DNA of 64,000 bases from Trichoplax sp. H2 (Eukaryota > Placozoa > Uniplacotomia > Trichoplacea), in the NCBI GenBank assembly GCA_003344405.1, contig NOWV01000025.1, positions 372,001 to 436,000 on the forward strand, read 5' to 3'. A model generated the notes under the pieces. That model was not told the origin of the DNA. It saw only the letters and a program-made list of their open reading frames with translations, and ran no database searches. Of the stretch, positions 50,561 to 64,000 are shown in pieces (the first letter of the stretch is position 1; the number at the start of each line of letters is the position of its first letter). Position numbers and translations under genes: made by a program.

Positions 50561-53500
50561 TCTATTCAAACTGTCTGTGTCTACTCTTCTAATTTGATGC
50601 GCAATAGTTAATCATACATGATTATTAACTTGTGATAGAAGCTGTCGGGTGTAATGTAAAATAATTTTAATAATTTTAATTTTGAACGAATACGAAGCAT
50701 TTCTTGCATCATCTACTTTGAACGATGCTAGCCAACTATGAAAAGCATAAATTGCATAAGCCAGGCGTTGATACTGTTATTGACGAAAAACTTTAATTTT
50801 TTACGTATTGGATAAAATCAATCTGCATAGCTTTCATGTGATTAAAATAATTGGAAAGAATGTCTACTAAGGTTATAGAATTTATATTTAAGTGTATTTA
50901 CAAAAGAAGCAATCATCCCAATCAATATACCTGCATTAGTTAAATATCTTGAGCGTTTTACGATCCATATCGTTAATAGCTAAATATAAATCGAAATAAA
51001 CAACACGTTAATATGAGACAATTTACACTATTATTGCATGAATACTCGATATTAGTATTGCTCTACACTGTATAGCTGCTATGGCAATCATGTTCTCGAA
51101 TTTTTAAATGCATGAAAGCTATAAAGTGACTATATATTAAAAATAGCAAATTTGTCTCGATGATTCATTCACTTAAATGAATGTTAAATAAAACTAATCT
51201 CTATCTCTATCATATTTATATATAGTATCTGGTTCGATATTAATGAGTCGGCAGAGTTTTAAATTGGTTTCAATAAGACTATTCAATTTCAAGGTGTAAT
51301 AACTGAAAAAGTATTCAATGAAACGTTGTTCTTCTTGCATTCAGACGAATGTCTAGGATAATTTAAAAAATTAGATTTTAATTTCTTTATAAGACTGGTA
51401 TATTTTTTGTCCTCCTAATGTTATTAATGTTGTTAGCAAATGAAATCTTAATGCATGCATAATATTAGTTTCCACCAACAGCTGATACGTAATATTGTAG
51501 AGCTAGAAGTCTTGACTATCAATCATTTTTGTGATAAAATTTCATATTGGCTTACAATTGTAAGTCGAAATTCAAATAATAAATGGCTTTGACTACAAAC
51601 TAGTTAAAATAAAACAATTCCGGAACGAATATAAAAATAGTTATTGGATCTATATTTCATATTATATTTCTATTAAACTAAGACCTATGATTATCTGTTT
51701 TGCAGCTAGAGAGTTCTCAATATAATTAAAAGCTTCCAAGAATGGCTTTACCAGTAATTAATAGGTATTACATCCAATGTAGCTTCCCTACTATGTGGTT
51801 AAATTAAAAGTTATTTAAGAAAATCTGAAGTAAAAATGCGTTGAGTTAGACACTAGCGGGAGATTATCCTTGATAACTTTTTAAATTAAGTATCTTAATA
51901 CTTTGCAATAATTTATAACTCACGCTTAGTTCTCAAAATCAATTGATATTTCAAGATTATGGCATATTAACAAAACGTTATTATGAAGTCTTCTATAGAA
52001 CGAGCTACTAATCACTTTGAAACTAGATGAACTGGACATGTTTTTGTAAATTCAACTTCTCCGAAAGATGTAGGACTCTAGCAGGATTATGATCTAACTA
52101 AGTATTGCCTGCCGATATCTCTAGGGTTAATACTAATGGTTGAATACGATATTCGCAGACAGGCCGTTTACTATTAACATGATAAGAGCGCTTGTATGCA
52201 GGAGAAATAAATACATTGTATAAAACCAAACTTAGCTCTAGTAAACTACTTTATTTGTGACTTTCTATCCATAAAATTTCTATCAAAGTCTGCAGATTGA
52301 AATTAGTATTCACATTATCGACTACATTAATTTCAAAAGAATACAAAAAATTTGAATAATAGTATTTTAATATCAGCACCTCCATCTGAAGATATTATGA
52401 AACACCCTATTATTATTTAAACTGTTAGCAAATTAATTAACTTTGACAGATAACTGTTCCCAAGGGAATATTTTCGAGAATAATAGTGGGCAAGATCTGA
52501 AATTTCATGAATAAACTTAGTTTTAGCCCCAAAATTACGTTACTCTAGCATTATGACATGGTACAGTTAAGGCTATATACGGTTGAATAACTGAATCAAC
52601 TGCTATTAGGGTACTAACACAAATTAATCGTGATATTCAACAAGAACAAGAGACAGCTTTCGAAATTTAAATGAAATCTATTAATAGCGTAACATACGCA
52701 TAGTAACGAAATTATGATAAAATAAATATTTGATCTGCTACCATTTACTCATTCTTTGCGAAATCGTGCAACATCAATCAGCTCAGACTGAAATAGATTC
52801 ATTTTTGTATCTCTTTTATTCTCTAACATAACTGATTAAGAAAGCAAGTTTTTATCGAGGCCTTTTGGTCGTCATTATTCTTACTCTTGTAATTTTCTTT
52901 CAAGCAATAAGCTATTATACTAGTTAATTCATTGTTAGATATAATGCTTTGTATACGGCAACATTGAAGCCCTATCTACATCAACATTTCCATAAACTGT
53001 ATTACTTGGCAAAGTAGTGCTGTAGCAATACAGCTTTTAAATGTTGTTAACTTTATAGCGCTTATGGTCCAGTAGTTAATGTACATACTGTGATTATTCG
53101 ATGAGTTTTCGGTGGTGTAGATAGTGTATTTAGTATTTAATAAGCACGATACAATTTTTAATTGAGAAGGACTATTTCGGTAGGCTGGCCATGTAGACAA
53201 GTAAAAATTAGAAGCAAAAAATAAAGGAAGCCAATAAAGAAAAAGTAGTAATTTCGAGCTTAAAACCAATAAAAAATATCACGTCTAAGACAATCGATTT
53301 GAAAAATAATTTTAGGATTGGATATTAACAGCAAATTTTCTATCCATATACGTATGACTAATTTTCTTCGTGTACATATTTAATCTGACATTTTCGTAGT
53401 ACGATCAGAACCATATGGTAAATCCTCCAACGATAGCGATTGATATGTAGCGTTTTAGTGCATTAAATATTTTTATTGGCAGTATTTTACAGTATTAAAA

Positions 53501-56500
53501 CCTCTATAAATGAACCATTTAAGAATTAATAATTAGTAAATATGCCATACAGGACAAACTCTAATGTATTTGTATTGCGCACATTGATTCAGAAATAACT
53601 TTTTCGATAACTGCTAAAATTAGAGTCCACACATTGCACTTGATGATCAACCTCATACTAATATTACTATTATCGAAGCGATTATTTCGGTAAATTCATG
53701 TAGGCGATTTTTCGATACACGAATATATTATCAAAAATGACCGATAGTTCCTTCATAATTTTGTTCAGACTTACCAATACCATATAGTGATGAGTTTTCG
53801 AGGAAAATTGATATATTAAGACCATGATTTAATCTAAATCGGTCGGAGATATAATAACTTAAAAATAATTGGTCAGCTAAGTCATAAAATTACTCTAGCA
53901 GCGGTTTGCAATAAATACACGAGTGTTGTTCCTGACGGTATGCCAGGCTATTCTTAAATAGTGGAGAAAACCAATGATAAACAGTTGACTATTGTTAAGT
54001 GATTACAGTTAATTATTATGCTATTCGGCTATTCTACGAATGTAAGGGCTTATAATTTTTATCTATATATATATTAAATTCATGAAATAATGCAATAATT
54101 AGATATCCTTATTCCCTTTGCACTTTATGTTAATGCATGTTATTTATAAATGGTTACTTTTAATTATTGTCAATTGACCTATTTGATATGCCATAATATT
54201 CAAAATTTGTTTATTTAATGCAGTCAGCTCTTTATTTGCAGATAACCTTTGTTTTTTTAATACTGTGCTGTAATTACTAGAAATAAATTTGTTTTATTAA
54301 TTTCATAATATAATAATTTGGAGACATGAATTGTATATTCAAATTGGATCCAGTTTATGGCAAAGATAAACAAAATATTATTCACAAGTTTGCAAGATGA
54401 CCAGTAGTAAATGAAAACCTTTATTATTAATATCCATAAATTAAACATTATCACCACTTCTACCTTATAATGTTGACTGATGGCTTAAGAATGGGATCAT
54501 ACGTCATATATACTATAAAAGATCATATTAAAAGCATTAAATTACATGCAGTGCGAATAATTTAACAATCATACAAATATTGTCAAATAAGCCAAATGAT
54601 CTTAGTTTGATGGATAGATTTAATTAGGTGGATAGGTCTATGCATGCACTATTATTTTCGCCATATGCCAGCAGCGTATTTTATGCAGCTTATTTCCTGC
54701 TACTAAGCTTCCATTATACCGTCATTTTTTTGAATATGACCTAAATAAAGTGTAATATAGATATCAGCATTATAACCAATCAAATAGTTTCACAGATTAA
54801 GTGCTTGTAGAATGTGACTACTGTAATATCAGGTATTAAAGTATTATCACCTTAGTCGAATGATTAATGTAAAGTTTAATTACGAATATCAGTCCCCTAA
54901 AATATCCAATTAGAACATTTAATCTACGTTGCTTTGGCACCTTAACGTCAAAATATTATCCAATTCCAAAGCCGGAATCAATAATCTTATTATCAGTAGC
55001 AGTATAAATAAAATTAACAATTAAACATATAATTGTAGAATAGCTTAAAGTCATTTTATAATATCAGTATTACTCTATACAGCAATAAAATCTCATTTTC
55101 ATACGTAGATTGTATTGTTACCCTAAATATTTAATCTACATGCATTATTAAAATCTGTACGGTTTTGAAGATTGAATAGACAAAGCAGATAAACGCTATA
55201 GAAAATGGTATTTACCTCATTAATTAACCAATAGTGATATTTCAACGAGACACAGTAAATTTTTTTTTCATTTATATGATATAGAGTCTCTAATTATATT
55301 CACTATCAGCATCATTCCAGTTATATATTATTCATTGATTAATTTCATTAATTGTAGCAGAACATCGTTACAAATCTCCTGTTATGAAAGTTACTTAATA
55401 TCAATAGTAAATTGTCTATCTTCATATTTATTAAATTATATCATATTTCAAATATATTATCTCATGGAAGAGTCTTTTTGTATCTATTTCAACAATACAC
55501 TACTTCATTAATTTTTAATTTTTTTATAGAAGTTGACTATTTAAGCTAGATCATAACACACATTAAAATCTAAGAATTTCGTCAAGATGATATTTACACA
55601 AGCCTATTTTTAATACCTTATAATATGTCTACGAGGCAAATAATTTTAGTGTAGAGATCTTTTTGGTACCAGAATTCCCTCAATATTCACACGTGTTATA
55701 GTCAAATAGAAGCTATAGCCGATTTCAAGGTGGATAGTTGGTGCCTATACCAATATTGCTCTTCATCAATTACATTAAATCGTAATTGTATTAGCAGTTC
55801 AAGTTTGTTTAAAAATATGCACACTTAACACAATTATCTAACTTATTCATATACCTTCTTACTGTCCCAAAAAGGTGACTGTTACTATTTTGATAAATAA
55901 ACAAGGCTAACTACGTGATATAGCAACTGGAAGTGGAATTTTAAGATTAAGATTCTAGATTTTATATCACTAAAACCGATTATCAGTACATAAAAAAGAG
56001 GTAGTTTAAGACCAATCAGTCTCTTCATAATAACTAAATCAACTAATTTGTAGGAAGACATGAAAAATTAGTTTGATAGTCGTCTCAGATTTTATAATTT
56101 TTTTAGTAATTTCTTTTCATGTCCTGTTTTATTTGAATAAAATTCTTATATACGAGTAAAAGGGCATAAAATTAGCCCGAATTGTATTTAATTTATCAAC
56201 AGCATTATACTATACCTAAATAGGTCCACTATCTGGAAAACATTGAATCCACAGATATGCTTAATTTAGTTGACTATAACAATAACACATAAAGTAGAGT
56301 GGGCGTAAATTGCTAGTAGTGAACCATCTCATACTGGTAGTAAATGCATGGTAATAATTATCCACAGGAAAATTTTACGAAATAGCAATGTTACGGATTT
56401 ACTAGCGTTTCTGTATCTAACTATATGATTTCTTGTATTGCATTCATATCGGTTTTACTGCAACCTTATCAGAGCTTAACGGCACTAGTTCTGTTCCGTA

Positions 56501-59500
56501 CTAGATCAGTATAGGTACTGTATTGTACAGTGTATAAGGTGGTAAGAAATCAGAATAAAGGTAGATATTCACGTGGAAACTTAGCTGCCGATCTCGCTTC
56601 AGTTGATTGAGAGCATACCAAAAATCAGACGCTATCGTTACCACTAACAAGCAAGGATATACGAGCATCAAATAAAATTTTCGGACATTTATTTTATAGA
56701 TTAACTCACTCAGATAATGTTACAGTAGTAATCATTTACTGTTTGAACTAAAAATCATTGTTCTAGAAGCTATTTTGCCTTGCCGACTAGTTCTACTAAT
56801 TGTATTGCTCACATTTAAGGAAAATCATTAATTGACGTCTGCAATAGAAATTAAAAGAATGGTAAAATATTTGTTATAACTTTATATTAAGCATACATAT
56901 TACTAATGCATATAATACACAATTACACATCATAACACCTTATCATCTGTAATGACATTCGGTATAGTAAGGCTACTATGCTCTGATAAGGCATACAGTG
57001 AAATTTATCTGTAACCAATCATCGGATTAGTATTGTATAGTCGTTAGTGTTATGGCTGCTAGACCACTTATAAGAATGAAACGTGTAAGCAAAGCGAGTT
57101 TTATGAATTTACAGTACAGAATTACAGCAAATTTACGCTAATTCTAAGGCTAGAAGTATCTGATTTCTTAAGTGCATCATACAACTTTTAAAATATAAAT
57201 TCTATCGTTACATTTCGGTTATTGCTATATTTAATTTCTTTCGAAATAACTTATTTGGAATAAAAAACAAAATATTTCCGATAATTTCACTTCCGCAAAT
57301 GGTTCACTTCCCACAGCCTTAGATACTAAGATAACAATTCTCCAAAAAAATAAATTATTGATGAATTTAGCTTGTTATTGCGGCTTTACCACCGGAAATT
57401 ATCAACTTTTGGCATTTTTAGAAGCTATGTATCTGAACGTGACCGTATGCGAAGTCGGTCATTTTGCAAACTGCCCGTACACATAAACTTCGAGTGCTTA
57501 TAACGTAGTCAACATTGAACTTCTTCCCTTCAGAATATTATTTAATCTAGATATAATACTGTAATGTAACTTAGTATTGTGATTGTAGACTGTTGGCCAT
57601 GTTTAGTATAATGTACGTTAACGTAACTTCTACATTTATCCTAAGAGATATTTGGTAGCCATAACTATTGACTGTAGTGGTATAGACTCTATGCTAGAGT
57701 ACAGATGACTATATACAGTAAGGTGTTGAGTTACGAATAAGGTTATAGGTAAAAATAGAACCGTCAATTATATATTAGGATATGGTTAATTCATTGTACT
57801 TTGGCTGGTGTGAATAATGTCTACGTAAATACTGTAGTCGTATCCATATCGGATTAATGATGGTCCGCAGTAGAATAGTCTTACTAAGAATTATTTTACT
57901 ATGTGTAAAATAAGGTAAAAGGTTACCATGCAGATTGTAGCTGCGAATGCTACGAAAAGTATTAAAGCATGCAACTTTAGATTATTCTGTTAGTTCGTTG
58001 TAGAAGTCTTTAGTAGTAGTATTCGGCTAAAGTAGAGCTGTGTGTACTTAATCTTTGTATAAGATCCAATAAAGCCCTTATTTTTCTAAAATTTGGAATT
58101 TCGTGATCGATATATATCACAAATACATAAATTCTGAAACAGCTTATTCCCATCAGGTGAAATACGGTTTCACTATTAAGAAACAACGGATCAAAAGTAT
58201 TTACTTCAGTAAATCCTTTCTATTTATACATAAAGCCATATTGATGTTTTTAAATAATTAACCTCTTTTAAGTTAGAATTAACTTGAGCTATAATACAAA
58301 TATTTCTGTATGAATCGTCCAGACGTAATTAAATGATTTAGTTTAACCCATGTTCTTTCCGGACTGTTTGTTACGGAGCAAGAGAATATTACCCTAAATC
58401 TTATATAAATGCCAATAGTGGAGATGTTTTTGCATTAGTACCTTAAATTTATGGGAATATCTATTTATCTACAAAAATTATTAGACGAAAGATATACGTA
58501 GTGTAAGGATTTTAATCCTAAAAAAAACTACCGTAAATAGCTGAAATCATTACAATACTTTCCAATAAATTTTGTAGTCACCGAAAACTGTTTAACGATA
58601 CGATATTTACAGGTATCGCCAGCTTATTAAGATATTGCTATTATATCACGGATACCTGGCATACTTGCCCATATTTGTAATGCAAGTGTAATCAATTATA
58701 TAGGTACTAGGAAAGAAATATATTCCGAAATTACTTGTATAACTATGAGAAAACAATATCGTATAATCATTTTTGTTACTATCTCTAATGAAGCTTAATT
58801 TTTAGAATTCTCCTTCAAGCTTATTTATTCAGGTACTATTCTACATACTGTGCGGCTTTGCCGTAACAGATACGGCATAGCGGTATCGTTCGATGGGGGC
58901 CAAAGGTGGATATAAAAGTGGAGCTAAACTTATAGACGGAAGGGTGGAATAAGTATTACAGCTTTAAAAATACTTTAATTTGGTTTAACTACAGTAAATT
59001 TTACTTAGTATCGGAATACATTGTAAACCCGACTCCATTATTTATTTCAGTTCAGTTATATCCTCTACCGGATACAATTAAACAAGTTTATAAAATTTTA
59101 ATGATTCTACAAGATTTTACCTTACTAGAGGAATTGAAAAAGTGACAATTTAATTTATTTATACCTGTGATAAAATCCGATCACAAAAATTTCAAAGTTG
59201 CAGAAATTGAAACTTTATTAGATCTAATACAAAGACGAGCTACACACAGCTTTACTCTAACCGAATAAAACTGCTGAAAGACTTCTAGATAGAACAACTA
59301 GATAATCTAATGTCTCCTACTTTTATACCCTCCGTAGCCTTCGCAGCTACAATCAGCAAAGCAGCATTCTGCCATATTTTATACATATTTAGCTTATTAT
59401 TAGTCACAATATTTTACAGCGAACCATCATTAATCAAGTATAGAAATGATTGCAGTATTTTCATAGACATTATTCCTACCACTCACTGTACAATAAACTA

Positions 59501-59740
59501 GCATATGCCGGTATATGATTTACGATTCTATTTCTACCCCTAACCTTATTAGTAGCTCAACATCTTACTATATATATTCATCTGTATTCTAGCATAGAGT
59601 CAATCCTTACAGTCTATAATTATGGGCTACCAAATATATCATAAAATAAATATGGGAAAGACACTACCGTATATCATACTAAATATGGCTAATAGTCTAC
59701 AATCACAATACTAAGCTACTTTACAATAACATACGTAATT
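50561..59740. other. Noncoding region, no gene recognised
   Basis: About 9.2 kb of AT-rich sequence. Open frames are all under 100 codons, lack a domain and mostly lack an ATG. The hydrophobic frame at 52976-53269 (minus) starts only at TTG right after a stop. I see no RNA gene, tandem array or clear element. Confidence 0.45.
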
Positions 59741-60822
59741 CTAGTTTTACTGTCTACTTATTTAACTGAAAGCAAAATAACAATATAAACTAGTAGAAAT
59801 TTTTAAATCTCTACTGTAGATATCTTTGAAATACTTATTATTTGACAACTTTATTTTTTTGGTGAGAGATGATTTATGAAATAGTATATAAGCAAAGGAC
59901 GTGATGAAAGTTAGAACCAATTTTACAGTTGGACCTGGAAATGGGTATGAATAAGAAATTCATTTGGCAATTTCGAACTACGCATCGGTACTAGATTATT
60001 TGGATTCCATAATTTTTGAGGGTATCAAAACTTGTATTAAATTTAGCCATCATGATAAGTTGGGTTTTTGAATCAAAATTAGCGTATTCGGATTAAATCT
60101 AATAAGTTGAAATTACATTAGCAATGCTTACGATGTGCTTCCTACTTTTTCATCTTAGCTTATGAATTTTAATAGTAGCTATAGATATCAATAATCAACA
60201 TTACAATTAATGGAAATCGGGAGTATTTATGCGTCAATATGTCGAATTATGGGGATGAAGCCTTGCCGTAAACAAGAGGCGCTGCAGTAGTTTATTTAAA
60301 CGAAGCTAAATTGAATAACTACACGATGAAGCTTATTCTATTCAGCAACTACATTCATCTACGTTATTAATAAATGGATAAGACACCTTAACAACTTTTT
60401 GATAACATATTATAGTAACTATCAGTAATAAAATCTAATAATGAATTTGTTACAGTGTTAAATACTGTATTACAGTAGAAATAACTATGTTAGGATAATT
60501 CTGTTAGACTATCCTTATTTAGTTAACTTCTAATTTGGATATACTGTATTTTAATATAGCACTGACTTTTTATGACAGTGACACTTATACACATACTGAA
60601 ATTATAATAGTTATAATAGGGAATGCAAATCATCTGCTTACAGTTCGAATCATTGTGATTGTAATTTACTTATGATAGACTGTAAATTATCATGGAAATG
60701 TTCCGTGATAGGACATATCGTAATCTGACTATTCTGTATTAGTTATTACATGTCTATGTTCGTAAATACTGTTGTCTGCATTAAGAGAGCAGTAGCTAAA
60801 ATTAATATCTAATTCAGTAAAT

Positions 60823-60842
60823 NNNNNNNNNNNNNNNNNNNN
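60823..60842. other. Scaffold gap (20 N)
   Basis: Twenty Ns. The fixed size implies a placeholder rather than a measured distance. Confidence 0.99.
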
Positions 60843-61328
60843 ATGGAAATCGGGAGTATTTATGCGTCAATATGTCGAATTATGGGGATGAAGCCTTGCC
60901 GTAAACAAGAGGCGCTGCAGTAGTTTATTTAAACGAAGCTAAATTGAATAACTACACGATGAAGCTTATTCTATTCAGCAACTACATTCATCTATGTTAT
61001 TAATAAATGGATAAGACACCTTAACAACTTTTTGATAACGTATTATAGTAACTATCAGTAATAAAATCTAATAATGAATTACACTAATTTCTTCAGTCTA
61101 GCACAGCGTCGAATATTGCAATAATTCAACCTGTTGTACAAAATAAGCCTTTAAAAGATTGAAAGATTTTATTTTGCTATTGCAAGCTTTAATTGAAGTA
61201 TTCTGATTATTCAGTAAAATTTCACTATTCTTTTGACAAAGATACGAAAGAACAGGCTTATTAGTTTCAGAAAGCCGTAGATGTAAAATTAATTTACGAG
61301 TATATGAAAATGTAATAAGCTATAGTCT
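60843..61328 (+). repeat. Misplaced allelic contig: empty-site haplotype
   Basis: 60843-61080 repeats 60210-60447 (238 bp, two differences seen) and 61081-61328 repeats 61775-62001, with a 21-bp indel. Joined directly at GAATT, it is the same locus without the element. Confidence 0.85.
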
Positions 61329-61348
61329 NNNNNNNNNNNNNNNNNNNN
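61329..61348. other. Scaffold gap (20 N)
   Basis: Twenty Ns, followed by sequence that repeats the end of the contig before the first gap. Confidence 0.99.
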
Positions 61349-62156
61349 TGTAATTTACTTATGATAGACTGTAAATTATCATGGAAATGTTCCGTGATAG
61401 GACATATCGTAATCTGACTATTCTGTATTAGTTATTACATGTCTATGTTCGTAAATACTGTTGTCTGCATTAAGAGAGCAGTAGCTAAAATTAATATCTA
61501 ATTCAGTAAATGATTCTAATGTTAATTGTATTAACTATGACTCATGAACTATTGAGGAATAGTATATAAATGCAGTATATCGTGAAATAAAGGAGAATTG
61601 TCCAACTTAGTGTTTAACGTAAAATACGAGGCGTTTAAGTCTTTGTGTAGTCTGCTAGTAGAGCAAAAGTGCTCGTGATAGTGCAGATATCGTTCCTTGA
61701 TACGTAGTTCACGGAATTGACTTATTGATCGTAGATTACGTTATCTTGTTGCAAAGCTGTTTTGTGACAGAATTACACTAATTTCTTCAGTCTAGCACAG
61801 CGTCGAATATTGCAATAATTCAACCTGTTGTACAAAATAAGCCTTTAAAAGATTGAAAGATTTAATTGAAGTATTCTGATTATTCAGTAAAATTTCACTA
61901 TTCTTTTGACAAAGATACGAAAGAACAGGCTTATTAGTTTCAGAAAGCCGTAGATGTAAAATTAATTTACGAGTATATGAAAATGTAATAAGCTATAGTC
62001 TGCGATAAATTTCAGTGGAAACAAATATATTTATCAGCAGAATAGATTAAGACGAAAGATGCAGACATTAAATATCGTTAAGTTAAATCATATTCTTGTT
62101 TAATTAACAATATATGATAATGATAAAAGAAAATCCTAAACATGAGTAAGGTGTAG

Positions 62157-62182
62157 TAAAGGACGAAAGGTAGAGTCCTTTA
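62157..62182. repeat. Short perfect hairpin
   Basis: TAAAGGAC and GTCCTTTA are complementary around a 10-bp loop. It lies where collinearity with the other copy of the large repeat is lost, so it may mark an insertion edge. Confidence 0.5.
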
Positions 62183-62579
62183 TAGCTTTTAGTATGTAAC
62201 TAGTATTATTTTACTATAGAAAATACCTATAAAGTGACAGTGTCTTCAAGTTTTATCCTACCAAATCATCATGGCGCCGTCTTTTCTTTATCATTATTTT
62301 ACAAGGTATTATATAGATTACTAAAGAAGTAGCCCTTGAGCAATCGCCTAATCTAAAGAAAGAGCGTTTGATAGTCCATTCAAATTGTAAATGAATTTGA
62401 CTTAGTAACAAAACTCTATCCATAGAGAAAGAGGATTTATAACATGACAGTAAAGTACCGTAATGTAGTCTATAATCGTACAGTTAACGTACAACTTGAC
62501 GCTAAAATATCAACTGCCAATACTAAGCGATACTAATGTCAGAAAAGTAGTCGTAGTAGTCATATAAAATTTCTTGACA

Positions 62580-63530
62580 AGCGATTACTGTGATCTTTGT
62601 AAAATCCGGATTTTTCGGATTCGGATTCCGGAACCGGTCGAATTTATCTGTTATAATTTTTTTGTATTAATTTATTTGTTATAATTTTTCTGTTTTAAGT
62701 TTTGGATTTTAGTTTATGGAAAATATCGTAAGGGTTGATTTTTGAAATTTGAACTTTTTGTTATGAATTTGAAACTTTGGAATTTTATGACGTGACATGA
62801 AAGTCACATTAGGAAAGTTTAGTTAGGAAATTAGAAAATAAGACGGCAGTTGGCAGAGGTTGTGCTGATTGTTAAGTAGTTAGACTGTTATTTTTATGAC
62901 TAAATCTTGGTGCTTAAAGGTTAATTTTTAGACTTTTATAATGTATCAAAGATAGAAATTATGTTAGAAGTGAAGTTTGATGTATTTTATAGTTAACTTG
63001 TTGCCCTTATAGTGTTTTGTAATTAAGGGAATCATAGGGTCAATTGTGTCTGAACTTTGAATGATTTTTGTTTTCTTAAACGGTGCTAAGTAGTTTTCTA
63101 AAATGGATCTTAAGAACGATTGGTTAGCAAATGTTTAATTTTAAATACCTCTGACGGCTCTACGAAGCTGCGATATAAATGATAGTGCAATCAGAAAATT
63201 TAGAGGGAGAGTAGAAGAAGATTCTTTTGAAGAACTTGTTGAATTTTAAAAGCCTTCGGGGTCGAATTATCATAAGTTAAAACGTTCTTCTTTTTGATAG
63301 TTTGTTTGGTTGTTGACAGTCTTTAAGTCTGTCACTTATTTTAGTAATACTTAAAGTTATGTTTTTGTAAGGTTGTTCGGTTTATACTTCTCTCTATTTA
63401 TTTTCTTATAAATTGCTGTTCGATTGTTTCCCCAAATTTTATTTGGTGTTAAAGTTTTTTTTAAGTCGACCGGAGTGCAACGAAAGTAGAATCAAAGTTT
63501 ATTAAAGTTTTGCAGCTTGATCTCTACACT
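62580..63530. other. Strand-asymmetric T/G-rich block
   Basis: On the plus strand T clearly exceeds A and G exceeds C for about 950 bp, unlike the flanks. Starts with TGTGATCTTTG and ends near CTCTACA; contains GGATTTTTCGGATTCGGATTCCGG. Could be a solo LTR, an untranslated exon or a skewed insertion. No open frame. Confidence 0.4.
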
Positions 63531-64000
63531 TTTCATTTCATTACAAAGGTCATATATTTTTCTCTTTTAATTTGAAACATAACACGAGGCTACAAGAATT
63601 TCGAAATTTGTATCCGGTATCATCAGATACTACTGCCTTTGGTTTTTATTGACTACGCGTACACTATACATAAATGTCAACGAAACCACAGGTCGATCTC
63701 ATTTAATCATAAGATCAAGTATTTCAGTAAATACGCTATAAGTACTCGTTTTTAACAAATTTATCAATAATATGCACAAAATGATATTTCGGAATCATTA
63801 ATGCTAGCCGGGGTAATAAATAGTAATTATTTTAGTATGTAATACATATTTTAGGGTTACTGTATATTAGATTTGATGGAAGCTATTAATTGTTGTTAAA
63901 ACTATGTTTATAAACATACGTACTAGTTATATGCTAAACTAGGTTATTAAAGTAAGAGACAAGATTAAACTGAAATTAAGAAGCTAAGGTGTTAAAGCGT

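Larger units (their letters stand above)
60448..61769. mobile_element. TGTYAC-ended element (633 bp once the gap and duplicate are removed)
   Basis: The left end TGTTACAGTGTTAAATAC starts at 60448 and the right end AGCTGTTTTGTGACA stops at 61769. It is flanked by GAATT at 60443-60447 and 61770-61774. The two parts (60448-60822 and 61349-61769) overlap by a 163-bp identical stretch (60660-60822 = 61349-61511). The right end in reverse complement (TGTCACAAAACAGCTTTGC) resembles the left end of the 19286 element. Confidence 0.75.
59741..64000 (+). repeat. Large diverged interspersed repeat, copy B (runs off the window)
   Basis: Collinear with 34240-36680. Homology resumes at about 63700-64000 after a 1.5-kb stretch (about 62160-63690) absent from copy A. 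It contains two scaffold gaps and a duplicated allele. No coding capacity seen. Confidence 0.6.

Noticed and set aside
52976-53269. 97-codon minus-strand frame with a leader-like start
   Set aside because: It begins at TTG just after a stop with no ATG, and no exon follows that could be joined to it.
1-64000. CRISPR array, operon or phage region
   Set aside because: No spaced repeats, ribosome sites or compact gene strings; all supported genes are intron-rich animal genes.

Overview
The window looks like AT-rich nuclear DNA from an early-branching animal, most likely a placozoan or a relative. Evidence: many small exons joined by short GT-AG introns; animal-only extracellular modules (EGF, SEA, Ig, C-type lectin, GAIN/GPS plus 7TM); little interspersed sequence inside genes; and two 20-N scaffold gaps. 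Taxonomy is inference from gene style. I see no prokaryotic or viral genome, operon, CRISPR array, tRNA or rRNA.

Layout. 1-2296: nothing recognised. 2297-8964 (+): a secreted EGF/SEA/mucin protein, 19 exons, 1001 aa. 8965-12839: noncoding. 12840-18120 (+): a single-pass Ig-domain membrane protein, 9 exons, about 623 aa, whose first intron holds decayed EGF exons. 18121-21745: noncoding, with a fold-back repeat and a complete MITE-like element. 21746-30363 (-) and 37610-50560 (-): two tandem paralogous adhesion GPCRs, each C-type lectin, Ser/Thr-rich stalk, GAIN/GPS, 7TM, with matching exon lengths through the whole 7TM region. Between them lies repeat-rich DNA. 50561-64000: no gene recognised; a diverged multi-kb repeat and a gapped segment carrying both alleles of a polymorphic element insertion.

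All four genes encode secreted or cell-surface proteins built from adhesion modules, so the window reads as a cell-surface recognition cluster. The exon models were built by hand from splice sites and reading-frame continuity. Each model except the lectin-GPCR at 21746-30363, whose signal-peptide exon was not found, closes in frame from start to stop. The most interesting items are the paired lectin-type adhesion GPCRs and the small element family with TGTYAC termini and 5-bp target duplications.
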